NCBI GenBank assembly: GCA_903874585.1
Contig: CAIQSY010000208.1
Location: 1-20,500, forward strand
Direction: 5' to 3'
Length of the DNA stretch: 20,500 nucleotides
DNA from: an uncultured Chlorobiaceae bacterium
GTDB lineage: Bacteria; Bacteroidota; Chlorobiia; Chlorobiales; Chlorobiaceae
The translations under genes were made by a program, and so were the position numbers. Below, piece by piece: positions 13,096 to 20,500 of the stretch. The notes beneath the pieces are model-generated. The model was not told the origin of the DNA, ran no database searches, and saw only the letters and a program-made list of their open reading frames with translations. Positions within the stretch are counted from its first letter, which is position 1. Every line of letters starts with the position of its first letter.

Positions 13096-14463
13096 ATGGA
13101 AGTACTTTTTCTTTTTGTTCTGATTATTTTCAACGGTTTTTTTGCCATGTCAGAGCTGGCACTCGTCACGGCAAAGCGATCGCGATTGACGAAGCTGGCA
13201 GACGAGGGAGATAAAGCGGCGGCTACGGCAATAAAACTCGGTCAAGATTCCACTCGTTTTCTCTCAACCATTCAGGTTGGCATTACCTCCATCGGTATCT
13301 TGAACGGTATTATCGGTGAAAACACCCTTGCAGAACCACTCTCACTCTGGTTACAGACATTTGGCATGGCGGATAAACCGAGCCACATTGTGGCAACGGC
13401 ATTTGTGGTTATAACAATCACTTATACAACCATTGTTATTGGAGAACTCGTTCCGAAACGGCTTGGGCAGCTCAATCCCGAAGGCATTGCCTGCCTTGTT
13501 GCCCGCCCGATGCTCACCCTGTCAACCATCACCCGTCCTTTCGGACGACTGCTTTCAGCCTCAACCGATACGGTTTTGCGGCTGTTGGGCAACCAGCCAC
13601 AAACATCACCAAGTGTAACGGAGGAGGAGATTCACGCGCTGCTTGAAGAGGGTTCCGAAGCAGGCGTTATTGAGCAACATGAGCATGAAATGGTACGCAA
13701 CGTTTTCCGACTGGACGATCGCCAACTTGGCACATTGATGGTTCCAAGAGCCGATATTGTCTTTCTCGATGTTTCGCAACCAATTGAAGAGAATATTCGT
13801 CGAGTTATTGCCTCCGAACACTCTCGCTTTCCGGTCTGTAACGGCGGTTTGCAATCGCTGATCGGAATGGTGAATGCCAAACAGCTTCTCTCAAAAACGC
13901 TGCGGGGACGGTTAACAGAATTTACCTCGCACTTGCAACCTTGCGTCTATGTGCCAGAAACGTTGACCGGCATGGAGCTGCTTGAGCACTTCAGAACCTC
14001 TGGCAGCCAGATGGTTTTTGTGGTTGATGAGTATGGCGAAATTCAGGGTTTGGTAACGCTGCAAGATATGCTGGAAGCGGTAACGGGCGAATTTGTCCCT
14101 AAAAATCTTGAGGATTCATGGGCGGTACAGCGTCAGGATGGCTCATGGCTGCTTGATGGGCTTATTCCCGTTCCTGAACTGAAAGATACGCTTGAACTGA
14201 AAAGCATACCGGAAGAGGATAAGGGACTCTATCACACCCTCAGTGGCTTGGTAATGTGGCTACTCGGTCGTATGCCACGTACCGGTGATGTGATGACATG
14301 GGAAAATTGGACTCTTGAGATTGTTGACCTCGATGGTCAGAGAATTGATAAAGTACTTGCATCGAAAATCAGTGCTGAACCAGAAGAGAACGATAACCAA
14401 GCGACAACAACAACCAGTGAAAATCACGAAAAAGCCAGTAAACCATCAGAAAAAAAGCTTTAA
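13096..14463 (+). CDS. CorC/HlyC-type CNNM-CBS membrane transporter
   Basis: A 455-residue integral membrane protein of the CNNM/CorC family (often called hemolysin-like), linked to magnesium or cobalt export and resistance. Domains in order are an N-terminal CNNM/DUF21 membrane domain (about 1-175) with hydrophobic segments at 1-17, around 58-75 and 98-118 and the family motif GELVPKRLG; a VTEEEIHALLEEGSEAG linker helix; a CBS-domain pair (about 210-330) ending in VVDEYGEIQGLVTLQDMLE; and a CorC_HlyC domain (about 345-425). The last roughly 30 residues are low-complexity (N, T, E, K-rich) and probably disordered. The ATG at 13096 has only a weak ribosome binding site. A HIT gene follows after 5 nt, so the two are likely co-transcribed. 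Transported ion and direction are not decidable from sequence. Confidence 0.92.
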   Translation: MEVLFLFVLIIFNGFFAMSELALVTAKRSRLTKLADEGDKAAATAIKLGQDSTRFLSTIQVGITSIGILNGIIGENTLAEPLSLWLQTFGMADKPSHIVATAFVVITITYTTIVIGELVPKRLGQLNPEGIACLVARPMLTLSTITRPFGRLLSASTDTVLRLLGNQPQTSPSVTEEEIHALLEEGSEAGVIEQHEHEMVRNVFRLDDRQLGTLMVPRADIVFLDVSQPIEENIRRVIASEHSRFPVCNGGLQSLIGMVNAKQLLSKTLRGRLTEFTSHLQPCVYVPETLTGMELLEHFRTSGSQMVFVVDEYGEIQGLVTLQDMLEAVTGEFVPKNLEDSWAVQRQDGSWLLDGLIPVPELKDTLELKSIPEEDKGLYHTLSGLVMWLLGRMPRTGDVMTWENWTLEIVDLDGQRIDKVLASKISAEPEENDNQATTTTSENHEKASKPSEKKL

Positions 14464-14468
14464 CCCGT

Positions 14469-14831
14469 ATGACACACCAAGAACAAGATTGCCTCTTTTG
14501 CCGTATTGTGCGCGGCGAAATTCCTGCGACTATCGTCTATCGGAATGATTACGTTGTCGCCTTTAAAGATATTGCTCCCGTTGCGGCGCAACATGCACTG
14601 ATTATTCCCGTAAAGCATATCACATCGCTCAATGCGCTCGCACCAGAAGATGAAGCAATTGCCGGACAAATTCTGCTTGCCGCTGGAGCTGTTGCAGAGA
14701 TCCTCGGCATCAAAGATTCTGGTTATCGACTGGTGTTAAATACCGGCGCCGATGCCATGCAAACCGTTTTTCATATTCATGCGCACTTGATTGGCGGGCA
14801 ATATATGGGCTGGCCTCCGTTTCAGGAGTAG
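14469..14831 (+). CDS. HIT family (HinT-like) nucleotide phosphoramidase
   Basis: A 120-residue histidine-triad protein of the HinT branch, which hydrolyses AMP-lysine and related adenosine phosphoramidates in the cytoplasm. The N-terminal CLFCRIV (Cys8, Cys11) is the family's short zinc-binding or structural pair. The GEIPATIVY strand and the HALIIPVKHI core strand follow, and the active-site triad HIHAHLIGG supplies His102, His104 and His106. The C-terminal MGWPPF end is as expected. It starts 5 nt after the CorC-like stop without a clear ribosome binding site, suggesting translational coupling. Its cellular substrate, and any functional link to the transporter, are unknown. Confidence 0.95.
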   Translation: MTHQEQDCLFCRIVRGEIPATIVYRNDYVVAFKDIAPVAAQHALIIPVKHITSLNALAPEDEAIAGQILLAAGAVAEILGIKDSGYRLVLNTGADAMQTVFHIHAHLIGGQYMGWPPFQE

Positions 14832-14947
14832 CCGGCAGTTATGAAACGTATGCGATCACCATCGCGTTGTGTATCGCTCTTGTTCGGGTTATTATCACCC
14901 TTATTTTTTTATTGCTTTGATGAATAATTCAGGTTAGAGAGAGAAGT

Positions 14948-15190
14948 ATGCGGTTATCGGAATTGAAGGTTGGCGACAAGGCTGAAGTGACGGCGGTAAA
15001 GGCAGTCGGTGCGGTACGACGACGAATTATGGATATGGGGCTCATCAAAGGGACGGAATTTCAGGTGATACGAGTAGCGCCTCTCGGTGATCCGGTAGAG
15101 ATTGCTTTTAAAGGGCTTTATCTCGCACTGAGAAAAAACGAGGCCGATGGAGTTTTTGTAACAACCAAGTCCGAAGGGATTGTGGAGTAA
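14948..15190 (+). CDS. feoA: Ferrous iron transport protein A
   Basis: An 80-residue SH3-like cytoplasmic protein that supports the FeoB iron(II) transporter. The opening MRLSELKVGDKAEVTAV, the RRRIMDMGLIKGTEFQV helix-turn and the VEIAFKGLYLALRKNEA segment are the standard FeoA order. A GAGAG stretch precedes the ATG. It ends 4 nt before feoB, whose ribosome binding site lies inside the end of feoA, so the two are translationally linked. The upstream gap of 116 bp after the HIT gene may hold its own promoter; I see only a half-site resembling a Fur box (ATTATCA at 14891-14897), which is not enough to claim iron regulation. Confidence 0.95.
   Translation: MRLSELKVGDKAEVTAVKAVGAVRRRIMDMGLIKGTEFQVIRVAPLGDPVEIAFKGLYLALRKNEADGVFVTTKSEGIVE
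15184..15187 (+). promoter_or_regulatory. Ribosome binding site that fixes the feoB start
   Basis: GGAG lies 7 nt before the ATG at 15195 and overlaps the last codons of feoA. It favours this ATG over the in-frame TTG at 15180, which would overlap feoA and add five residues. Confidence 0.8.
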
Positions 15191-15194
15191 AAAC

Positions 15195-17333
15195 ATGGAT
15201 AACAGCAACGTCATACGCATTGCGCTTGCAGGCAACCCGAACTGCGGCAAAACCTCGCTTTTTAATGCGCTGACTGGTAGCCATCAGAAAGTTGGAAATT
15301 TTTCGGGTGTCACGGTTGAAAAACACGAAGGATATCTCGATTACAAAGGCTACCATATTACCGTTGTTGATCTCCCCGGCATCTACTCACTCACCCCATA
15401 TTCGCCTGAAGAGATTGTTACCCGTGAGTATCTCATTAAAGAGCCGCCGGATGTTGTGGTGAATGTGCTTGAGGGACCAAACCTCGAACGCAATCTTCTT
15501 CTCACCACGCAACTGATGGAGCTTGAGGTTGATTTTCTCGTAGCGCTCAACATGATCGATGAAGTTGAGGATAAGGGGATCGTCATTGAAATCAAGCAAT
15601 TACAACAGCTTCTCGGTTGCCACATTATCCCTACCTCAGCAAAAAAAGGCACAGGACTCGATTCGCTGCTTGACCACATTATCAGAGTTGCGCAAAAAAA
15701 GATCACGATTCGCAAAAACAAGCTCTTTTTTCGCCCTGAACTTGAACTATCGGTGGATAAAATCACGTCGCTTCTCTCGCCTCAAAATGAGCTGCGTGGC
15801 TACAATCCGCGCTGGCTTGCCATTAAGCTGCTTGAGAACGACTCTGCAGTGTATCACGACGTACAGCAATATCCCGTGTGGGTGAAGATTGAGCTGGCGC
15901 TGCAAGAGGCGCTGCGCGAAGCTGAGCAGTTGTACGATTCGGAGCCGGAGATTCTCATCACCGAAGATCGCCACGCCTTTATTCGCGGAGCCATGAAAGA
16001 GTGCGTGCGGCAAACAAGCGCCATCAAAGCGACTGCAACCGACTACATTGACATGGTGGTACTCAACCGAGTGCTTGGTCTGCCAATATTTTTGCTGGTG
16101 GTGTGGACCATTTTTCAGTTGACCTTTACGCTTGGCTCGCCAATTATGGATGGGTTGCAGCTCTTGTTCGACACCATTGCCTCGACGGTGGAGCCATTAC
16201 TGCCCAATGAAACGCTTCGCTCCATTGTGATTGACGGCATTATTGCTGGTGTTGGTGGCGTGCTGGTTTTTCTGCCAAATATTGTGCTGCTGTTTATCGG
16301 CCTTTCGTTTCTTGAAGCATCCGGCTACATGGCACGTGCGGCGTTTGTGATTGACCGTGTGATGCACCGCTTTGGGTTACATGGTAAATCCTTTATCCCG
16401 ATGATTACCGGCTTTGGCTGCTCAATTCCTGCCATTATGGCAACACGCACGCTGAAAAGCCGAACCGATCGGCTGGTTACCATCATGATTATCCCCTTTA
16501 TGAGTTGCGGTGCAAAGTTGCCGGTGTACGTGCTGCTGACTGCCGCTTTTTTTTCGCCGGATGTGGCTGCAAACGTGATGTTCGGCATGTATCTTCTCGG
16601 CATTCTTGTTGGTCTCTGGACAGCATTGATCCTGAAAAAAACGGTAATGAAGAGCGATTCCGAACCCTTTGTGATGGAGTTGCCACCATACCGCTGGCCA
16701 ACCATTTCATCAGTCTTTTTTCAGGCGAAAATAAAGGCGCTGATGTATCTGAAAAAAGCAGGAACGCTGATTTTGGGTGCGGTTATCATCATTTGGGCGA
16801 TAAGCAATTATCCGCACAACAGTGCACTGGATACTCAGTTTGCCGCAGAAACAGCGCGAATAGCTCATAGTGGCTCAAGTGATGCAGAACAAAAGTCACT
16901 CACCAAGGCGCTCGAGTTGCGCACCAAGTCGGAGCAACTAGAATATTCGATAGCAGGACGTGTTGGCAAAGTGCTTGAACCGGTTATCAAGCCAATCGGT
17001 TTCGACTGGAAGATTGGCATTGCGCTGGTGACAGGATTGGCGGCAAAAGAGGTCGTCGTCTCGACGCTTGGCACCATTTACTCCATCGGGCAGAGCGACG
17101 AAACAAACGTGGAACTTAAATCAATCCTCAAAAATGATCCATCATTCAGCCAGGCAACCGCATTGAGTTTGATGGTTTTTGTACTGCTCTACATTCCCTG
17201 CGTTGCCGCAATCGGCGTGATGAAAAAAGAGGTTGGGCACTGGAAGCCGGTCGTGCTCTACTCAATCTATTCGCTCTCAGTAGCGTGGATACTCTCGTTT
17301 ATCACGTATCGTCTGGCGCTGTTAATGGCGTGA
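15195..17333 (+). CDS. feoB: Ferrous iron transport protein B
   Basis: The inner-membrane iron(II) permease with a cytoplasmic GTPase domain; 712 residues from the ATG at 15195. The G domain shows G1 GNPNCGKT (13-20), the G2 threonine in NFSGVTVEK (Thr40), G3 DLPG (59-62), G4 NMID (119-122) and G5 SAKKG (148-152). A helical linker leads to the membrane part from about residue 285, with two gate-like modules (GFGCSIPAIMATRTL and YIPCVAAIGVMKKE) holding conserved cysteines thought to line the pore. A hydrophilic loop of about 60 residues interrupts the membrane part near 545-600. It follows feoA by 4 nt. No feoC is present. In an anaerobic, sulfide-rich setting iron(II) uptake of this kind would feed cytochromes and reaction-centre Fe-S clusters. 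Confidence 0.96.
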   Translation: MDNSNVIRIALAGNPNCGKTSLFNALTGSHQKVGNFSGVTVEKHEGYLDYKGYHITVVDLPGIYSLTPYSPEEIVTREYLIKEPPDVVVNVLEGPNLERNLLLTTQLMELEVDFLVALNMIDEVEDKGIVIEIKQLQQLLGCHIIPTSAKKGTGLDSLLDHIIRVAQKKITIRKNKLFFRPELELSVDKITSLLSPQNELRGYNPRWLAIKLLENDSAVYHDVQQYPVWVKIELALQEALREAEQLYDSEPEILITEDRHAFIRGAMKECVRQTSAIKATATDYIDMVVLNRVLGLPIFLLVVWTIFQLTFTLGSPIMDGLQLLFDTIASTVEPLLPNETLRSIVIDGIIAGVGGVLVFLPNIVLLFIGLSFLEASGYMARAAFVIDRVMHRFGLHGKSFIPMITGFGCSIPAIMATRTLKSRTDRLVTIMIIPFMSCGAKLPVYVLLTAAFFSPDVAANVMFGMYLLGILVGLWTALILKKTVMKSDSEPFVMELPPYRWPTISSVFFQAKIKALMYLKKAGTLILGAVIIIWAISNYPHNSALDTQFAAETARIAHSGSSDAEQKSLTKALELRTKSEQLEYSIAGRVGKVLEPVIKPIGFDWKIGIALVTGLAAKEVVVSTLGTIYSIGQSDETNVELKSILKNDPSFSQATALSLMVFVLLYIPCVAAIGVMKKEVGHWKPVVLYSIYSLSVAWILSFITYRLALLMA

Positions 17334-17334
17334 A

Positions 17335-17367
17335 CGTCGGTGGCTTCGAGAGCCTCAGCCACCGATG
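17335..17367. terminator. Strong hairpin between convergent feoB and topA
   Basis: A perfect 9-bp stem TCGGTGGCT (17337-17345) with AGCCACCGA (17357-17365), extendable to 11 bp with one wobble, closes an 11-nt loop. It begins directly after the feoB stop codon. Neither strand has a T run after it, so it is not a textbook intrinsic terminator. It may act as a bidirectional barrier or mRNA 3'-end stabiliser. An inner GGCT/AGCC pairing could compete. Confidence 0.6.
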
Positions 17368-17417
17368 CTAAACCGACCATCTTGCCAATCCTGCTAAACC
17401 ATTATCCTGCCAATCCC
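17367..17417. repeat. Imperfect tandem duplication of about 25 bp
   Basis: Two adjacent units (17367-17392 and 17393-17417) each begin GCTAAACC and end TGCCAATCC, differing in the middle 7-8 bases. The pair fills nearly all of the space between the feoB/topA hairpin and the topA stop. Confidence 0.7.
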
Positions 17418-17419
17418 GT

Positions 17420-19819
17420 TCAAGACAACTCCTGCTCAGCCGCGGCACTCTCAACCGCATTAACCAAACCCGCGGCTTCAGCTTTCAGGATGATATCATC
17501 CACAGCGGTGGTCATGGAGGCTGGCTGACCATCTGCCATAACAAGAAGAACTGGCGGATGCGCTTTCTGGTGATCGGCCATCACTGCTTCCCACCGCTGC
17601 TGGGCACTCTCCTCAAGCGTACCCCATGCAAGCCGACCTCGGCACTTCGGGAACTTTGAGCAACCGAGCCACAACCCGCGTTTGCCACTGCGGAGGTAAA
17701 GCGGCGAACCGCACTTCGGGCAGAGAATATCCGTCACGACCGGTGGCGTTTTCATTGGTTCGATATGGCGCTGCTTACTGAGATTAAGTAGCGTATTACA
17801 CTTTGGATAGTTGGAGCAGGCGAGGAAAGGACCAAGCCGACCTTTGCGCAACAGCATGTGGCCCTCTTTGCATGAGGGGCAGAGAATGCCTGTATCTGCC
17901 GGCTTCTCCTTGTTGGTGCTGATGGCTTTAATATTTTTGCATTTGGGATACGCTGAACATCCATAAAATTTGCCACTTCCCGTCCACTTCACCGTCATGT
18001 GGCCAACACCGCACTTTTCGCAAAGTTGCGCTTCGCTGTTCTGCGGAATCAGCGGCTCTTTTTTTCGCAAGGTGAGCGTCGCCTCAAGCGGCTTGTAGAA
18101 GTTGTCGAGCACCTTTTCGTACTCATCGTCACCACTTGCAACTTTGTCGAGCTCATTCTCCATAAAAGCGGTAAACCCAACATCAAAAAGATCGGGAAAA
18201 TTCGCCACAAGAATCAGCGAAACATCCTTACCAAGCTCCGTCGGCGCAATCTTTTTTTTCTCAAGTTCCACATAACCACGATCCTGCAGCGTCGAAAAAA
18301 TAGAGGCGTAGGTTGATGGACGCCCAATGCCAAAATGGTCGAGATCCTTAACAAGCGTCGCTTCGCTGTAGCGAGCTGGTGGACGGGTAAAGCTCTGCTT
18401 TTGATCGAGATCCGACAACGCAAGCGCATCGTTTACCAGCAACTTCTCAGGCAATTTCACATTCTGCTCTTTCTCGATATCCTCCTTTGTCGATGTCTGC
18501 GCCTCGTAATCAAGTTCACGCTGATCATCATAAACGCGCATAAATCCGGGGAACAGAACCCGACTGCCCGTTGCCCTGAAGAGGAACTTGCCGGTTGTAT
18601 CCTCAACATCAACGCGCGTCTGCTCAATTTTGGCAGGCGCCATCATGGCTGCAAGAAAGCGCTTCCAGATCAGCTCATACAGCTTGAATTGATCGGGCGT
18701 GAGATAGGGTTTCAGTTGCTCCGGTTTTTTCAGTAAAGAGGTTGGGCGTATCGCTTCGTGGGCATCCTGCGCATTTTTGCCCTGCTTGGCAGAGCCGCTG
18801 ATGCCGATATACTCTTTGCCGAATTGCTTTTCAATATACGTCCGCGCTTCAGCAACCGCTTCAGGTCCAATACGGGTTGAATCGGTTCTCATGTAGGTGA
18901 TAAGACCCGTGGCACCCTCCGCGCCAAGCTCAATGCCTTCGTAGAGCTGCTGAGCAATGCGCATCGTTCGCTGCGAACCAAAACCAAGCTGATTTGATGC
19001 CGCCTGCTGCAACAGTGAGGTTGTAAAGGGCACCGGCTGCTTGCGCTGCTGCACACGAGGCACAATATCACGGACACTGTAGGTGGCTAAGCGAGCCTGT
19101 GCGGCAATTGCCTCAGCCTGCGCCTGCGTGGTAATCTCCGGCTTTTCGCCATCGAAACGGACAAGCCTTGTACGGAATGACTCCTTGCTGGCGGTTATAA
19201 AATCGGCAGCAATCGTCCAATACTCCTGCACAATGAAGCGGACAATCTCGGCTTCACGCTCGCAAATCAGCCGCAGTGCAACCGATTGCACTCGTCCGGC
19301 AGAGAGACCACGAAGCACAACGTTCCACAAAAATGGACTGATTTTATAACCAACAATTTTATCGAGACCTTGGCGTGTCTGCTGTGAACGCACAAGATCC
19401 GTGTTGATCTGTCGAGGCGCTTGAATTGCCTCTATGATGGCTTTTTTGGTAATTTCGTTGAAAAGCACTCTGGCAACCGGCGCTTTTGCTTCAGCAATTT
19501 CATTGGCAATATGCCATGCAATAGCTTCACCCTCGCGGTCAGGGTCAGTTGCAATCAAAATGTCACTCGCTTCACTGGCGAGCTTTTTCAACTGTCGGAC
19601 AACCTTCTCTTTACCAGGAATAATTTCATATCGCGGCTCATAATGGCTCTCGAAATCGAGCCCTATCTCTTTTTTAGGAAGATCTTTAATGTGCCCTACC
19701 GACGCAAAGACCGCGTACTTGTCGCCAAGGTATTTATTGATTGTTTTTGCCTTTGAAGGGGATTCAACGACAATCAGTGTCCTGTTTCTGGCTGATAAAG
19801 TAAACGATTTTTGTGCCAT
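17420..19819 (-). CDS. topA: DNA topoisomerase I
   Basis: Type IA topoisomerase that relaxes negative supercoils by single-strand passage. The 799 residues hold an N-terminal Toprim domain (Glu19 in VVESPSKAKTI; Asp92, Asp94, Glu96 in DPDREGE), the gate and catalytic domains with the DNA-linking Tyr309 in GLITYMRTDSTR, HEAIRPT, and the GRPSTYASI segment. Three C-terminal four-cysteine zinc ribbons follow: Cys600/603/621/627, Cys647/650/668/674 and Cys700/703/720/726. After the last ribbon a tail of about 70 residues is alanine-rich with a few conserved-looking helices. The ATG at 19819 is preceded by a weak GGGA. It converges on feoB with 86 nt between stops, and diverges from the exported protein at 20054. 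Confidence 0.97.
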   Translation of the reverse strand: MAQKSFTLSARNRTLIVVESPSKAKTINKYLGDKYAVFASVGHIKDLPKKEIGLDFESHYEPRYEIIPGKEKVVRQLKKLASEASDILIATDPDREGEAIAWHIANEIAEAKAPVARVLFNEITKKAIIEAIQAPRQINTDLVRSQQTRQGLDKIVGYKISPFLWNVVLRGLSAGRVQSVALRLICEREAEIVRFIVQEYWTIAADFITASKESFRTRLVRFDGEKPEITTQAQAEAIAAQARLATYSVRDIVPRVQQRKQPVPFTTSLLQQAASNQLGFGSQRTMRIAQQLYEGIELGAEGATGLITYMRTDSTRIGPEAVAEARTYIEKQFGKEYIGISGSAKQGKNAQDAHEAIRPTSLLKKPEQLKPYLTPDQFKLYELIWKRFLAAMMAPAKIEQTRVDVEDTTGKFLFRATGSRVLFPGFMRVYDDQRELDYEAQTSTKEDIEKEQNVKLPEKLLVNDALALSDLDQKQSFTRPPARYSEATLVKDLDHFGIGRPSTYASIFSTLQDRGYVELEKKKIAPTELGKDVSLILVANFPDLFDVGFTAFMENELDKVASGDDEYEKVLDNFYKPLEATLTLRKKEPLIPQNSEAQLCEKCGVGHMTVKWTGSGKFYGCSAYPKCKNIKAISTNKEKPADTGILCPSCKEGHMLLRKGRLGPFLACSNYPKCNTLLNLSKQRHIEPMKTPPVVTDILCPKCGSPLYLRSGKRGLWLGCSKFPKCRGRLAWGTLEESAQQRWEAVMADHQKAHPPVLLVMADGQPASMTTAVDDIILKAEAAGLVNAVESAAAEQELS

Positions 19820-20053
19820 GAATCAGTCCCGATAAGAAGAGCGTTAACAAGAAATTTTTGAAAAAGATAGCCGTTGCACAGCAAAAAACAAATTTTACCA
19901 CACATCAACCATGCAACAATCAAAAGCGGACAAGCGATAAGTATCAGGGAAACATCGCGAAAAAGCGCTTTTAGTCACAGCGTGAAATAAATTATTTATT
20001 ATTATTGATGCGATAACACAACAATAAAGAATTGTACTTTTCGGATGTCACTC
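19820..20053. other. Divergent intergenic region upstream of topA
   Basis: These 234 bp carry no ORF I can support. They contain a perfect 12-bp palindrome AAAAGCGCTTTT (19961-19972) and a 15-bp AT-only dyad (19986-20000, seven-base arms around a single T), followed by a TTGATG that could be a weak -35 for the plus-strand gene. Confidence 0.5.
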
Positions 20054-20500
20054 ATGCTTTACGCCACTCTTCGCCGCCGTTTCTCGTTTTTCACCATACT
20101 TCTGTTGCCTCTTCTGCTCCTCTCGTACAGCACTCTTTTTGCTGTACCAGCAAAGTTGACAGGCATGGGCGCTATACCTATTGCGGTCAGCAAAGGGAAT
20201 AATCACAGTTACACCATCAGAGTTCTCACCATGAAAAATGGGAAGAGGCTCATGGTGGATATGGAATCAATGGCGCGAGCGTTGCGTCTTACTTTTCGCC
20301 AGAGTGCTGAAGGATTGATACTTGAGGAGTCGCTCGGTAAACGCGCGACGCTCTGTGCTATCAGCAACGGCAACCACTTCGTCCGCGTCACATCGCGAAA
20401 TGCTGATGTTCCCGAGCGGATGATCCAGTTATCATCAACGCCACTGACGGCACAGTCGCGAATCTATCTGCCCATCAATCAAGCGTGCCGGCTCTTGACG
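20054..20500 (+). CDS. Exported protein with copper-amine-oxidase-N-like (stalk) domain, 3' partial; possible cell-wall amidase
   Basis: An open frame of 149 codons runs off the right edge. Residues 1-13 are basic, then a leucine-rich hydrophobic core (TILLLPLLLLSYSTLFA) with a likely cleavage after LFA, so the product is exported. Residues about 60-149 carry the alternating pattern of a Cu_amine_oxidN1/stalk domain: a charged GKRLMVDMESMARAL opening, a central strand region with VRV, then SSTPLTAQSRIYLPINQACRLL. In several bacteria this domain precedes N-acetylmuramoyl-L-alanine amidases or other cell-wall enzymes, which is my best guess, but the catalytic part is beyond the window. An in-frame ATG at 20045 could also be the start; a GGAT 8 nt before 20054 slightly favours the latter. 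It diverges from topA. Confidence 0.7.
   Translation, partial: MLYATLRRRFSFFTILLLPLLLLSYSTLFAVPAKLTGMGAIPIAVSKGNNHSYTIRVLTMKNGKRLMVDMESMARALRLTFRQSAEGLILEESLGKRATLCAISNGNHFVRVTSRNADVPERMIQLSSTPLTAQSRIYLPINQACRLLT

Noticed and set aside
14856..14869. GCGAT-CACC-ATCGC mini-hairpin between the HIT gene and feoA
   Set aside because: Only 5 bp of stem and no T tract follow; not convincing as a terminator or riboswitch.
14891..14897. ATTATCA half-site upstream of feoA, resembling a Fur box
   Set aside because: The other half (TGATAAT) is absent, so seven matching bases in an AT-rich region are not evidence of iron regulation.
16325..16705. 126-codon minus-strand ORF opposite feoB (and 127-codon ORF at 15383-15766)
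   Set aside because: Both lie entirely inside conserved feoB coding sequence and show no recognisable protein pattern.
1..20500. Search for CRISPR arrays, insertion sequences, integrase/att sites, prophage or toxin-antitoxin genes
   Set aside because: No regularly spaced repeats, transposase or integrase motifs, terminal inverted repeats or paired small toxin/antitoxin ORFs were seen; the region looks like stable core chromosome.

Overview
The window reads as an ordinary stretch of a chromosome from a green sulfur bacterium (family Chlorobiaceae). The supporting signs are the protein style of GltB, ClpX, TopA and FeoB, the gene mix, an anaerobe-type FeoAB iron system, and a base composition that looks mid-40s percent GC by eye. 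A low-GC member such as Chlorobium chlorochromatii would fit. That assignment is inference from remembered family resemblance, not a database match.

Layout, left to right. (1) 1-279: the 3' end of uvrA on the + strand, converging on a small conserved-looking gene (379-633, -) that ends at a clear intrinsic terminator. (2) 861-9679: a long minus-strand block. In transcription order it is gpmA (glycolysis), gltB and gltD (glutamate synthase, ammonia assimilation), a DUF4404 small protein, clpX (unfoldase of ClpXP) and tRNA-Val(GAC), closed by a strong terminator at 861-892. The gltB-gltD-DUF4404-clpX junctions are 24, 24 and 56 nt with no terminator seen between them. (3) 9995-12251: two plus-strand genes 4 nt apart. 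The first is an FMN-dependent nitronate monooxygenase/FabK-like flavoprotein with an unusual cysteine-rich C-terminal tail. The second is a membrane protein resembling the YcjF/DUF697 type. They converge, with only 4 nt to spare, on tadA (12256-12723, -). (4) 13096-17333: a plus-strand run of a CorC/HlyC-type CNNM-CBS transporter, a HIT-family hydrolase, feoA and feoB (ferrous iron uptake). (5) 17420-19819: topA on the minus strand, converging on feoB across a strong hairpin and a small tandem duplication. (6) 20054-20500: the start of an exported protein with a copper-amine-oxidase-N-like (stalk) domain, probably a cell-wall amidase, cut by the window edge.

Most of the content is housekeeping: DNA repair, topology, tRNA editing, proteolysis, nitrogen assimilation, glycolysis, and iron and divalent-cation transport. 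I found no CRISPR array, insertion sequence, phage gene, toxin-antitoxin pair or obvious defence system. The least explained items are the flavoprotein/membrane-protein pair at 9995-12251, the 84-residue gene at 379-633, the DUF4404 gene inside the glt-clpX block, and several small dyads and repeats in the intergenic regions.
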